Position numbers and translations under genes: made by a program
Assembly (NCBI GenBank): GCA_010015655.1
Contig: ML976786.1
Span: 1 to 64,000 of the forward strand
Length of the DNA stretch: 64,000 nt
Direction of reading: 5' to 3'
DNA from: Bimuria novae-zelandiae CBS 107.79
Lineage: Eukaryota > Ascomycota > Dothideomycetes > Pleosporales > Didymosphaeriaceae
Notes under the pieces: generated by a model
What the model saw: only the letters and a program-made list of their open reading frames with translations
Told to the model about the DNA's origin: nothing
The model's database searches: none
In this document: one piece after another, positions 35,501-46,314 of the stretch
Layout: the number at the start of each line of letters is the position of its first letter
How positions within the stretch are numbered: the first letter of the stretch is position 1

Positions 35501-37680
35501 CGCTTCCTTAATAACGTTAAGGGTAATCAATTCCTAGTGTCTATAGATCGTGAGGGTGGTCTCGACCTTGTATTCGATTGTTACTTTGCCGGGCATTAGC
35601 TATCTATTCGCGATATAGATAGCATAGGGTATAGCCTTCTTGCGCTTATAGAGTCCTGCTTTATTAAGTGCTTTTCTTAACATATAACTCTCTTGTGCTC
35701 CTGAGTCCAGCATGGCTTTTATTTATATTCTTTTAAGCTGTACTAGTAGCTTAATTAATGCCTAACTATTGGTGGCATTTACTTCCTTAAAGGCATTTTC
35801 CCGCCTGAGCCTAGGTCTAAAAAAGATATTTTCTTTTCAACTGGCTTCGTGGGTTTGAGGTGTCCTTTATTCTTTTCCCGGGGCTATTGCTAGGCCTTGT
35901 CTAGGGAAACTTCACCGTCTTCTTTCTTCGTTACCATTTCAATCTTAAGGGTTGTGGTCCCTTTTAGTATGTAATTAAATCCATGCTTGTTCTTCTGCTC
36001 CCTGTGTTCCTCGCAGTTGGGGTGTAAGTATATATGCTATTTATCTAATACGCATCTTTTATTAACTAGTAGTAATATTACTTAGTTTAGTGCCTAGTTA
36101 AGATATAAAAAGTATCGTGTTTTGCGTTTATCCTAGAGGTGAACATCGCAATAGGCGATAGGATAGTTAAACTACTCCTATCTACATCGTTAGTATATTC
36201 GGGGAAAGTAGCTGTATTCCTTAGCTTAGTAATAAATGGTATATTAGTCTTCTCTATAAAGGGTCTATCGGATAGTCTCGTGCATAGGGTTGCGGTGGTC
36301 TAGGTCGTACTTAGGTTTATAGTTTAGGTTTTTGTTTAGGTACTTCTTCTTAGGGTCTTCGTGGGCGTAGTAATAATCTGCCATTTCCCGTGCTGCTTTA
36401 CTAACCAGGTCAGGTTAGTAAGCATGAAAAAATGCTTCTACGTAGTCTTGTCGTTCAATTACTGTGAACCTAAAGTCTCCTTCCCTTAGTTGGTGTTTTT
36501 CTAAGAAGTCGAAAACATTCGTCGTCTTGCTGGTAATAGGTTTTTTCTAGCTAGGGTAAGGTGTAAGAGATCGAGGTATTGGTTCCTTCTCCTTTTCCTT
36601 TTCGTCCAAACCTTCGTATACATCCTCGTAGAGTCGTAAGTCTGGTGACTCTAATTGTTCCGATTCTTTGTCGTGGATATTAATTTACTTAATAGCGGAT
36701 ACTACTTGCTATTCTTCGTCGGTGGTTTCTTCTTTATTAATAGTTAGTACGTTCAGCTGCCTAATAATCTTATTCTTAGATCTGTAGTTCCTGGCGATGT
36801 GGCTTAGTTTGCCACATGTAAAACATTTACGCGTCTTGGTCCCCTATCGTTAGGTTCTATCTAAGATACGTTAGTTAGGCTTTTAGAAGCCTGTAACCTT
36901 TCCTGCTCCTTTTTCTAGATTATTAAACTGGATATCTTTTATAGGTTGGGGTCTATAGTAGTTGCGTTGCTGTCGTCGAGGTACTTTTGGTGGCGCCCTA
37001 TAGACTACAGGTGCCTGTTGTCTAAAACTGGCGTTTCTTGGGTTCCTGCGGAATGCTTCTTGCAAGGCGAACTACTCCCTATTAATGCGGATAGTCTCTT
37101 TATATAGTTTGTCTAAGGTCTTTATCTTTACACTACTATATAGGAGTTCCTTACGCATATTACATTTAAGGTCTTACTTATATATTATCTTAAGAAATTT
37201 ATCCTTTTAGTTAAGTTACACTGCGTACTTGCAGAACTTAGCTGTATATTTGGCTATAGATTAGTGTTGGCGAATTATTTAGATCGCACGTCTAGCGATG
37301 GCTGTTTTATTAGTAATTCTAAATATTTGTTAAAGGTAAGTCTTAAAGTTATTATAGTCTTTAATAATATTAATTGGATTAGCGTGTTTATTAATGTATT
37401 CCTTGTTTTCGTTATCGTGATCCATGTCCAGGTACTTAATTAGGTAGGGATAGATCTATTCTTTAGCGCTTCCTTGTATATAGGTTATAGCGAAGATGAC
37501 CTTCTTCTTGTCTTCGAGGTCTTGGTTTTAGTTAAAGAAGTAGAGGTCTAGCTGCAAGAGCTAGGTGTTAAGGAGGGTATAATTGCTATTATATAAGTTA
37601 GGTTTGTATGCCTTGTTCTTGCCATCCCCTATAGGGGTGATATAGTTGTCCGAAGCTATGGAAGAGGTAAGGGTCTTATT
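32510..37680 (-). pseudogene. Gypsy gag-pol with chromodomain, RIP-broken
   Basis: On the minus strand, Gag lies at about 37650-36850, ending in a degraded zinc knuckle (CFTCGKLSHIARNY, last Cys now Tyr) at about 36830-36790. The protease site MLDSGA is at about 35714-35697. Reverse transcriptase has an intact YLDD at 34663-34652. RNase H is at about 34100. Integrase has its H..H..C..C region at about 33700-33580 and YHPQTDGQTERTN at about 33235-33195. A chromodomain reads EFEVKKILRHTNQP then YLIK.KGYPH at about 32640-32530. Many TAA/TAG stops interrupt it. Chromodomain integrases are known to target heterochromatin, in line with this AT-rich location. Confidence 0.85.
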
Positions 37681-37706
37681 AGTATTTATATTAAGGGTGT
37701 TTAAGA

Positions 37707-38101
37707 TGTTAAGGTCCTAAAGGGGTAGCTAGTCCCTAAGGGGCTAAGGTTGGTTCTTAGGTAGGAATACTATAGTAGGATAGGAGAAAGTTGTAGTAAT
37801 AGCTTACGCTTATTACTAGGGCGTTAGTATTAAAGGTATGTATAGTATAATTAAATTAACAAGGTTGCTTATTTAGATCCAAACGATAGATTGATAAATA
37901 GGTTAAATACAAATGCTATAAGGGTATTCGTGCTAGGTTATATACATGGTCATTTCTGCCATCCCCCGTTCCCTTCCATCCGGGATGGTTCTGCTTGGCG
38001 GGATGGTAGATCACGTGACCTCGGTAGTGCAGTCCCACCTTGGGTTACCCCGCTGCGCTCACCGTTGGTTGTTCTTTGTTGCGATTGTTTAGATCTCAAC
38101 A
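37707..38101 (-). repeat. 5' LTR of the Gypsy chromovirus
   Basis: 395 bp partner. Its first roughly 240 bp carry many transitions (GCA to GTA, TGG to TAG and similar), whereas the last 150 bp are almost untouched. TCACGTGA is preserved at 38011-38018. Confidence 0.93.
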
Positions 38102-38540
38102 ATTATTTACTTTTTTTAATAGGATATTTAGGGGCCTAGTAGAGTAAGTATAGCATTATAAAAGTTACCTACCTCCCCTAGTAAAAGCGCCTTATTAAAA
38201 ATAGTAAAAAATATAGCTAACTTTATAGAGATTTAAAGTAAGAATTTTACTTAAACTATTACTAAAAGTAGCATATTTTTAGTAATAGATTAGATAAAAA
38301 GCGAGATAGTAACTAATTAGTATATAAGAAAGTACTATAATAACTATAATACTAAAAACCTATTATAAAATTACTTTTATTATAAAACAAGTAGCCTTAC
38401 GCGCTATCTTAATTAAGCTTATTAAGTTAAATAATTAAGTTAACTTTTTTTAGCTTAAATTATTAATAAATTAGTATAAGTGAGCTTAGCTTAATAAGAT
38501 TAATAGTTATTAAGCTATTAATTAAGCGCTTGCAAACCAC

Positions 38541-38792
38541 TTGATTATAAACAAGTTTAACCGTGTGGTGCAGATACCGCGTGACACTTTTGGAATGACC
38601 CGCTACACTTACTTCGTTCACCAATTGCACTCCGACACCTACTACAAGAACGGGTACAAGGAGAATATCAAGGAATCTCACCGAGTGCAGCCGTTCGTCG
38701 ACAAATACACGGTCGAGGAGATGTTTTCCGGCGCTCTTCGCCTCAACCTTACCACTCGGTTGTCGTCGCGCGTGGTAATTGAAGAGCACTAG
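38541..38792 (+). pseudogene. Orphan 3' end of an unidentified gene
   Basis: An intact frame starts abruptly at the edge of the RIP block and ends at TAG 38790-38792. It includes MTRYTYFVHQLHSDTYYKNG and VDKYTVEEMFSGALRLNL, with normal codon use. There is no plausible start or promoter because the upstream sequence is the transposon block, so this is most likely the surviving tail of a gene cut by the insertion. I do not recognise the family. The long antisense frame at 38463-39086 is treated as a shadow. Confidence 0.5.
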
Positions 38793-39571
38793 ATGTCTTC
38801 GGATAGCCGTGTCTGGGTTCAGCCCGGCACAAGGTAGTGGAGAGTGGTGACATTGTAAGGTGGGTGCATCTTTTCCAGGCATATGGCAATGGTAGACGGA
38901 CGATAGACGGATGATAGACATGATTTCACAATAATACATTGTATACAAAAAGCAGCTCCGCCGCCCTGCACCCCCCCTTGACTTTCCAGCTCTCTTCACT
39001 CTCAGAAGCAATTCAGTTGGCATTGCTGTTGTGTCCTGCCAAGCTCCGGTAATTAAGCCAACAATCTTTGCTTGAACCATCGTCACTATATCACACCAAA
39101 ACGGGTAGGTCGTTCCGCATAAAAGAAGATCACTTCACTTCACGGTTACACAAATTGATAATAAATAGAATTTGATTGCGCTTCCAATATGAAAATCATG
39201 ACTTATCTCTAACAGATTGGCGATTACGCTCGCTGTCACATGAACTGTCTCCGACCTACGAGTACTAAGAGAGTGTTATAGCCTAGTCCGTCAAAGTTGC
39301 AGCCCAAAAAAGATGACTAACGAGACATGCGACTTTGACAAACGAAACAAGGAAAACGATGCTCAGAGCGTAACTCGCGGCAGCCGCCGCACCAGGCATC
39401 TCCCAACCAGCAACACTCGCGACATGTAAAAAAAGAACTGATACCGAGAGTGAGAAATAGAAAAGAGAGAGTCCGCTCAAACTGTAGCGGCGTGCAACTC
39501 ACCCAAAACGCCATTCCGGAGCCACTTATCATTTCGGTAGACCGAAAAGAAATGGCCCAATAAACCTGGCT
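38793..39571. other. Intergenic, 3' flank of kinase gene
   Basis: No gene is seen. The stretch serves as the 3' flanks of the orphan tail and of the minus-strand kinase gene. It contains a C8 run near 38971. Confidence 0.5.
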
Positions 39572-40943
39572 CTAGGACTCCTCGTCCTCAGGCTCCTCGT
39601 CGAAGAACACAAAATCAATGTCCTTGAGCGCCTTCTTGCCCGCGAGCTCCTTCAACATCTTCTTGGTCTCCGGAACCATCTCCTCGACCAGGCGCTTCGT
39701 ACTAACGCGGTTCTTCGGGTCGAACTCCAGACACTGCATCATCCAATAGTTGAGACGCGAGCTGTACTGCGGACGATACTCATGATGCTGCTCATCCCCC
39801 TCATAGCCATAAGGATTGCCGGTCTTGCTCCGAAGACCCTGGTCGATCGGCGTCACCTTCCGCAGGGACCGAGCCATGTACCAGTCCAGCTTGCTCCAGT
39901 AGTACTTCTTCTGCTTGCGGACCAGGGCACGCTTGTCTTCTGGGAGTTCGTTGATCCAGCCGTCGTGCTCCGGATCAATCAGGAGTTCTCCGAAGGCGAG
40001 ATACGACATGCAGGCACCGATTGACCAGATGTCTGCCGCAGGCGTGTTGATGCGCAGAGACTCGGGAGGCTGCCACGCCATCGTGCCGCAGAATTCTGGC
40101 GCCGTGAACGTGTTCTTTCCCCGTGTTCGCAATCCACTCCGCGACACCGAAGTCATGCAAAAGGAAGTTTGGGTATTCGGTGCCGTTGTCTTCCACCAGG
40201 ATGTTAGCGGGCTTGATATCCCGATGAATCAACTTGTCCAGAACCTTGTCCTGGTTGTGCACGACGTGCAATGCCTGTGCCATGTGCACGAGGAAGCGCC
40301 ACAGATGTTCCTCCGGCACGGGCTCCGGCGCGTTCACGTCTCGGAACGTCTTGTTGCGCCAATATATCAAATCTCCAAGCTTGTACTCCTTGAAGATCGC
40401 AATGAACGTCTTGTGCTTCTTGTCAAGCGCATTCTTCTGAACGTGGAATGGCTTGACGACTCGGTTGTTGGACGTGATGGAGTTGAGGAGTCGGATCTCC
40501 TCAGGCTCCTCGTCGTGATGTTTACCCGTGCCGTCAATCGCCTTTTTGATAACGGAGTCGAACGGTACCCTCTTGACATATTGCTTCTTCGGTACCATTT
40601 GCGTCACTCCTGGGTGGAAGACGAACTCCTTCTTCCAGTGCTTGTCGTCCCAGACATAGTCTTCCTCGGGACGAGCCTGCTTGACCTTCTTGATCTTGTC
40701 GACAGTCTGCTTGATCACTTCGGCGGCCTTCGTGATCTTCTCGAACTCCTCCTTGGTAATTTCAGTGACATCGTCCTGTTCAGTCTTCTTGAATTGCTTG
40801 ACCTTCTCAACCTTGACCGGCTGTTCGGTCTTCTTCGCCTTCTTCACTTCCTCCGTCTGCTTCACCTTCTTACGAGGGTTCGGTGGAACGTACGCCTCCT
40901 GGCTATCGTTCACGTTCTTGCGCTTGACCATTCTGACGTACAA
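39572..40943 (-). pseudogene. Divergent Ser/Thr protein kinase with a frameshift
   Basis: The first frame (40943 down to about 40120) has a Lys/Glu-rich N-terminus of about 110 residues. A kinase fold follows, with an alpha-C-like EEIRLLNSI, a hinge-like IFKEYKLGDL, the catalytic loop HRDIKPANIL (His240, Asp242) and the metal motif DFG (264-266). Just after DFG the frame changes by one base at a CCCC run (40119-40122; GGGG on the coding strand). The next frame continues with TAPEFCGTMAWQPPES, SIGACMSYLAFGELL and a full C-lobe to the stop at 39572. Removing one base gives about 456 residues. No clear glycine-rich loop is visible. The single homopolymer indel may be a sequencing error, in which case the gene is intact. 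Role unknown. Confidence 0.75.
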
Positions 40944-41718
40944 GAAGAACTACTGGACTGAGAGAAAGAGTTGGGTTGATTCCCAGAGTCGTGCGGAATA
41001 GAGGCCGTCGTTGATGCTTCGAAACAGTTGCTGATCGCAGGATTGTACTCCAGTGCTGAGCCAACTGCGGCGATGCGGAATGACTAGGGAATGATGTGGA
41101 CCTGGTCCTTTATACCCAAAGTAGGGAGACATTGTTGCGACACTTGGGATGAAATCTGCGCGATGCTCGCGCTCCTACTTTCACCTGCCTTGTGAAAGCA
41201 CATCGGAGGACCCAATCCGTAATGGTGAAAGTTCGTTCGATAAAAGCTAAATACTTGAAAGTTTGAGGTGCAGGAAATACATATGTTGGGCTCGCTTGGT
41301 ACGAAGGTTTCATAGGTCTCGTTGCAGTCTTGGAGGACCATCACTGCCATTGCAACGCCCTAATAGGATAGCGATCATCGGAGGTCTGTACACGGCAACT
41401 GCATCTAGGTCTATGTCTCGAATGGGTGCTCGCGTCTCCAGACAGTCATCGCATTTTGCGTGTAGGTGCTAGTGCAGTGGAAATTCACTGTTCGACGAGG
41501 TCGTGGTGTTGAGGTGTAGCGTGCGCGGGAGCGGTCGCGTTGATTGGTCATTGTGTCGCAACAATGATTCATCGGATAGCACGGCTTCTGCATTGTGCGT
41601 CGTCCTTTTATTTTCACTTCCTATACGTTGACAAGCGTTCCGCTTCGATAGAAGTATCGGAGCGGTGCCTCCCGGGAGGATGACGTTCAGCTCTCCTTGA
41701 CCATGATCCATCGAGTGC
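40944..41718. other. Intergenic, kinase promoter region
   Basis: Only short frames are present, none with a domain. This is the 5' flank of the kinase gene and the 3' flank of the gene at 41719-42795, both on the minus strand. Confidence 0.5.
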
Positions 41719-42795
41719 TCAGTAGCCTGCCCCATACCGGGTGACTGACTTGTCTGACCACCTCCTGATCCTACTCTCAAGCTCCGAATATTCGTGGAAA
41801 TACATGCTCCTTGGGATCGACCTGGAAGGGAATGCTTCCAACACCTCCTCTTCGGTCCAGTATCGATCTACTTCACATATTCCACCCAAAGCATAAAGAA
41901 GAGCCACCGTTTTGACGAGCCTGAAATCTGGAATGGGGATGCACGGATTCACTTGCTCCTCGTCGAGCCTCAAAAGCTTTAACCGATAGGATTCCGCATC
42001 TTGCACCAACGTCGACCCAGGGGCAAGCACCGGGAAGTGATTGATGTATGGGTTGAAGTAATACCTCGCCGTATCGTGATTCGTCGCATGCGTCCAATAT
42101 CCCGTTGGCGATGTGAGGTCAATACCGACTTTTATCGTCTTGTAAGTCGATGCTGCCCCTTTCGGATGAGACATTAACGTCATGAATCCTTGAATGAGGT
42201 TGTGTCCAATCTTTTCGACCAAATCAATCTCTTGGGGTTGATCCAAGAATTGCGACACTTGAATCAACAATCTCAAGTGCTTAGTCGACTTGAGAAGCTC
42301 CCTACCGACGATGGCGCTGATATTTTTTCTTCCACACGTCTCTGACGCCTGCACGACTGGATCCTGGTCCGTTCTATAATCGATGTGTAGTCTGACTGTG
42401 ATTTGAGAGTCCCGAGATCCGGAAGCCCAAAACGCTCGAAGATACTCCTCAGTAGCTTGACAGCCTGGGATTATGGCTTTTTCCACGGGCACTCGGTCGC
42501 ACTCGATGTTGATTGACTGCACTCCCGACCATTGATGAAGGCGGGTATCGATGGGATAAGGCCACAGGAAACAAGATCCTGGCTCATCGACATAGCTGTA
42601 TCTTCACAATGTTAGTACACTTCTGCTTTCTATTCATCCCTAACTACCCCCAGTTCGATTCAAATCAACTTGCACACCTCACGCGATAGCCGCCTGAAGA
42701 GTGTACTCCCTTTACGCGGGATTCCGTGAAGAACCTAAAGATGCCACTCACATGATGTCACGTATCTCACGAGGTAGGACGAACAGGTGCGCCAT
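41719..42795 (-). CDS. Hypothetical protein with F-box-like N-terminal motif
   Basis: Two exons, 42795-42752 and 42595-41719, joined in frame (AT|C, Ile) across a GTGAGT..CAG intron of 156 nt, give 306 residues. The small first exon starts MAHLFVLPREIRDI, the LPxEIRxxI opening seen in many fungal F-box-like/2EXR proteins, and the second continues YVDEPGSCFLWPYP. The rest (SRDSQITVRLHIDY, TKHLRLLIQVSQFL, SPTGYWTHATNHDT, MYFHEYSELESRIRRW) has no domain I recognise. Without the first exon the protein would start at an internal Met (42522) and lose this motif. The gene is intact, with normal codon use. An adaptor role in ubiquitin ligation is only a family-level guess. Confidence 0.7.
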
Positions 42796-43419
42796 TTTGC
42801 GGTAGGAGTCGAGTTAGATAGAGGACCAGATACACAAGATATCGTCATTGCCCGTGCCGCAATATAGTATACTGTCATCGTCAGCTCCGTGAGGTTCAGC
42901 TTGTGCCGCAAGCTCAGCTGGTGCCACAAGCTAACCTTATATGGCTAGCGCAAGCACCGATTTGCTTCCCCGTTACAGGTTGGGATCCAAAAAATCAATG
43001 AAATTGCATTGTCCTAAAACACGTTTAACGAGTAGCTGTACCAGGTTTACCCCGTGTTGTTGAGCTGTTGGCGACCTATAGAGATGAAGACGAGCAGTCT
43101 GCCTTCTACGCCATTCTCAACAGGCGTCCGACGAACTATTCGAAATCTTTTAATATACAATCCTTTCCGCATATTTACACCTTTGGTGCCCAGATATTCC
43201 GGCCACCTTACAATAGACCTTTCTAATTCCTTTTGATAGCAGGATGAGAGCGAAGGGGAAGGATACTACGTTTTGAGGTTAAGAATAGGTGGTGTTCGAG
43301 GCAGGATGCGGTGCAGTGGGTTTGGATGGGGTAGTGTTAGCGTGGTGAGTGATGTGTTGGCGTGATGTGTTGGCGTGATGTGAGAAGACTGCACTTGTAA
43401 TCTCTTTGGTATCGGGTCA
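42796..43419. other. Intergenic interval
   Basis: No gene is seen. A short tandem repeat, GTGTTGGCGTGAT-like, lies at about 43348-43380. The interval lies upstream of the F-box-like gene and downstream of the metallo-beta-lactamase-like gene. Confidence 0.5.
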
Positions 43420-44470
43420 TCAAAACCTTGAACGCACCAATGCACCCCACCTTACCCAAATCTTTCCTCCTTCCCTCACTCCAACACCAAAACCTCCCCA
43501 TCCCCCACCTCCACCAAATTCACCCCTCCCTCTCCACCCTCCCTTGCCCCCATCCTCCTGATTCTCAATCCCCCACTCCAACGTCCTCGTCGTATCCCAC
43601 GCCGCATACGACAACACCCCACTATACCTGAGTGCAGAATTATGCGTCGGAACCCAGTACTTCGGTTTCGCCTCTTGGTACAGCTTTAGCCCGTACCCGA
43701 CGCCAAAGGTACTCTTCCAGCCCAACAGGGACGCTTCTTTCAAGCCATGCAGCATCGCCAACGTTGTTACACGAAGGGTGGAGGGGTGCAGGAAAGTTTG
43801 GATAGAAGGATTGTCGACGGGGACGCCGTGGGGGATGTATAGGATAGTTTCGTGCGAGGAGGGTTTTTGTGGGTCGGGGAGCACGAGGGCGGTTGTGAAG
43901 GTCAGCCATGTGGGAGTGGGCATGCGGAAGATGGTGAGCCAGGAGGGGAGAGGGGGACCGGGGTGAGATCTTTGAGCGTGACGACGGTGTTGAAGTGCTT
44001 CCAGGATGTGATCTTCTTGGCGGGCTCGGGGGCTGCGAAGACGGGGATAGACGCGTCGAAGGTGCGCAGCGTGGGCTCGTGGAGGTGGTCGACTTCGTCG
44101 AGGTTGATGAGGATGGCGTCGACGGGGGAACCTACGGCCGTCGCGTTGTGGTAGGATGTGTTTGTTGCGGCGGCGACAGTTGTTTCGATTTCATGGACTA
44201 GTTCTTCGACGCCAACGCCGGTTGTGACTGCGGCGGGTGCGGGGAGGGATTGCGGAAGAAGTAGGGAGAGACGAAACATGTGGGACCGTTGAGCCAGGGA
44301 TCGTGTACCAGGTGGAAGAATTGCTTCCCTGATTTCTCGCGCTCATAGGCGGGCCGGGGGAAAGAGTAGCGCCATGAGTTGTCGCCATTCAGAGATGTAA
44401 GGATGGGTCGCAGCTCTTGACTGCCACTTTTGAAGTGCGCCTTGAGAGATGCGGCACGGTTGGAGGCCAT
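43420..44470 (-). pseudogene. Metallo-beta-lactamase-fold-like protein, frameshifted
   Basis: Starting at Met 44470 (MASNRAASLKAHF), the frame carries SLNGDNSWRYSFPRP and HLVHDPWLNGPTCFV. The similarity then moves to another frame near 44250 (VGVEELVHEIE, VDAILINLDEVDHLHEPTLR, IPVFAAPEPAKKI, VVTLKDLTPVPLSP). It moves again near 43935 to a third frame (LTIFRMPTPTWLTFTTALVL, ETILYIPHG, TLAMLHGLKEA, KPKYWVPTHNS) ending at 43420. The HLHEPT block is the likely remnant of the metal-binding region in this uncharacterised fungal family. At least two one-base shifts lie in or near C/G-rich runs, so either the gene is decayed or the assembly has indel errors. The tail is unusually Gly-rich. Confidence 0.65.
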
Positions 44471-44990
44471 GTTGGCAGCGGTTGTGAAGTTCCAGAAACA
44501 GCTTGGTTGTCCAGGTTGGTGAGGAATGCAAATAGCTATCTCAACAACTCGAGCATCTGTGCAACCAAGACAGAAAGTATCCATTAGATATATATACCCA
44601 CGCCTCTTCCAAGTCCGAGGCTGCTACCTACCACGTCGGGAACCCACGCTCCATTCTCTTCAGCCCTTAGTGGCAAGTGCGACCAACCAACCACACTGCC
44701 TGCACGTCGATGCACGTCTCGGGGAGTGAGAGACACAGTCAACAATCATTGAAGCGAGCTCTTCGTGTACCGTTGACTTGGGAATACATATTGTCCGGAG
44801 ATTGTCGAATGGCAGTACCGCATCAACACTAGCACTGTTGAAGCAGGCACTGCTTGGCCCAATGCACGCGGACCCACACAGATCGACATAACAGGGTCCA
44901 TGTTCTGTTTCTTAACGGCCATCCTTGCTTGACTTTTGATAGCATGTGAATCAATCCGTTTGTCTCTGTTTGTTGGCCCACAATGCGGCG
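44471..44990. other. Intergenic interval
   Basis: No gene is seen; this is promoter sequence of the metallo-beta-lactamase-like gene and 3' flank of the LaeA-like gene. A TATATATA-like stretch at 44588-44597 lies about 120 bases upstream of Met 44470. Confidence 0.45.
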
Positions 44991-46242
44991 CTATTGCGGC
45001 TTCATCCCGTATGTAACGTGGAACTGGACATAAGTGTGGATATTCGGGTCCTTGAGCTCCCTTTTCGCCAATGCCAAAATGACCTGCAACTCTTCGGGCC
45101 GCCCGCCAAGCACTTGAGTGTAGCCTCTCAACATGTATGCCTCAAACCCGCCTTCCAGCATCATGATCTGCTCCAGCCTGCCAACGGTACGCAGCCGCTT
45201 GGACCGCGGCCATGAACCCATGGGTAACTTGTAGACGATGTCCTGGACATGGGTAAAACCCGCCTCCCGCATCTGCTCGGCCCAGCTTCTAGGAGCATCC
45301 AGCGGCGCGCCCATTTTGTCCGCGATTTCGAAGTATACCCGTCCGGATTCAACATAGCCAGAGTTTGGAGGGATGGTGTCGTCGTCAGTTAACGCGCCGG
45401 GTATGGTGGACGCGAGTTGTATCCAGCCTCCAGGCTTCAGATGGGTGTATGCTTGCTGTATGAGACGCGGCCAGTCTCTCACCGCCGTCATCAGATCCCG
45501 CCCATGCACAAAGTCGAAATGCGCAGGTCGATAGGGCCAGTCGTCCTCCACATCATCGATCTCAAATATGCAGTTTGGCGGCACGAAGCTGGGCTGTGTG
45601 GGGGCAATGTCGACGCCGATGATCTCGGCACTGGGGAACTTGTCCGCCATATCCATGGCCCATATGCCGGTGCCGGTGCCGAGGTCGAGGACGCGACTCC
45701 CACTCTCTTGAAGCTGCTCGTCGGGTATGGGCGCTACATAGAACCTATCGTTGAGGAGGAGGTTGTACTTGTGGTGCTGCAGGTCTTGACGGTCGAGCTC
45801 CTTCTCGTCCATGGGCATGCCGTACTCGTGCCTGCCGTAGGAGGCATATGTGCGGCCTTCGATCTCGACGCCGCGGCGCACCTCGGAGAGGATGGAGGAG
45901 AGGAAGGAAGATGCGTCGGAGCCGTCGTACCTGCGTGCATTGTCAGTGCTCATGCTCTCTCCAGCGCAGTGGGTGGCTGTGGTTTTACCCCTCGTCAGCG
46001 AAGCTATCGTCGTCGGCGTTGTTGTGCGCCTCTAGCAGATGGTCCCCGCTATTTTCCTGGTCATACTCGCTGGCTGAGCTGGCATCGACGCCGGAATCGA
46101 CGGGCGCATTATTCTCAGTCTTTGGCCGTGTTTCATTGCTAGCACTTTCATGGCAGCCAGAGGCGCCTGGCTCTGCGTCCTCAACATGTGTAGATGGGCG
46201 CCTATCTGAAAGCGGCATAGGGTCTTTCTCAACGCGGTCCAT
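44991..46242 (-). CDS. LaeA-like SAM-dependent methyltransferase
   Basis: Two exons, 46242-45989 and 45930-44991, with a 58-nt GTAAAA..CAG intron joined in frame (GG|G), give 397 residues. An upstream in-frame Met at 46314 would add 24. The acidic N-terminal region ends in NADDDSFADEG and joins YDGSDASSFLSSIL, ENGRTY-like EIEGRTYASYGRHEYGMP and the QDLQHHKYNLLL helix that is hallmark of the family. The SAM site VLDLGTGTGIWAMDM is at about 165-179, followed by EIIGVDIAP, DDVEDDWPY and the late motif LKPGGWIQL. LaeA-like enzymes include regulators of secondary metabolism, but most paralogues are uncharacterised, so no pathway can be given. It is divergently transcribed from the O-methyltransferase at 46762, probably sharing a promoter. 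Confidence 0.85.
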
Positions 46243-46314
46243 CGAGTCTCGACCGCGACTGGATGCTGCGGGTAATAACAGCGCGCAGAGCCTCGCGCGG
46301 GATGGGAGATTCAC

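Larger units (their letters stand above)
31399..38101 (-). mobile_element. Complete Ty3/Gypsy chromovirus, RIP-mutated
   Basis: Two 395-bp LTRs (31399-31793 and 37707-38101), TGTTAAGG..CAACA, are flanked by a perfect ATTAT duplication (31394-31398 and 38102-38106). The element is 6703 bp. Coding is on the minus strand, in the order gag, zinc knuckle, protease, reverse transcriptase, RNase H, integrase, chromodomain, so it is a chromovirus. All LTR-LTR differences I could see are C/T or G/A transitions. Confidence 0.94.
28585..38546 (+). mobile_element. Unidentified RIP-mutated element with TIR-like ends
   Basis: The AT-rich block is bounded at 28585 by AATCAAG..CAAGC and at 38546 by the inverted form GCTTG..CTTGATT. 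The limits coincide with the change in base composition. Without the nested Gypsy element (31399-38101 plus 5 bp) it is about 3.25 kb. From about 28720 to 31398, and again from 38107 to about 38510, one plus-strand frame is continuous if TAA/TAG are read through. I could not assign a family. The inverted ends are short (7 + 5 bp), so the boundary claim is tentative. Confidence 0.4.

Noticed and set aside
38463..39086. 207-codon minus-strand open frame
   Set aside because: It runs across the RIP boundary and is antisense to the better gene-tail frame; no domain was recognised.
39915..40961. 348-codon plus-strand open frame
   Set aside because: It is antisense to the kinase gene; the opposite strand has HRD, DFG and APE motifs, whereas this frame is only Leu/Val/Arg-rich shadow.
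45417..46142. 241-codon plus-strand open frame
   Set aside because: Antisense to the LaeA-like methyltransferase exons, which carry the SAM-binding motif.
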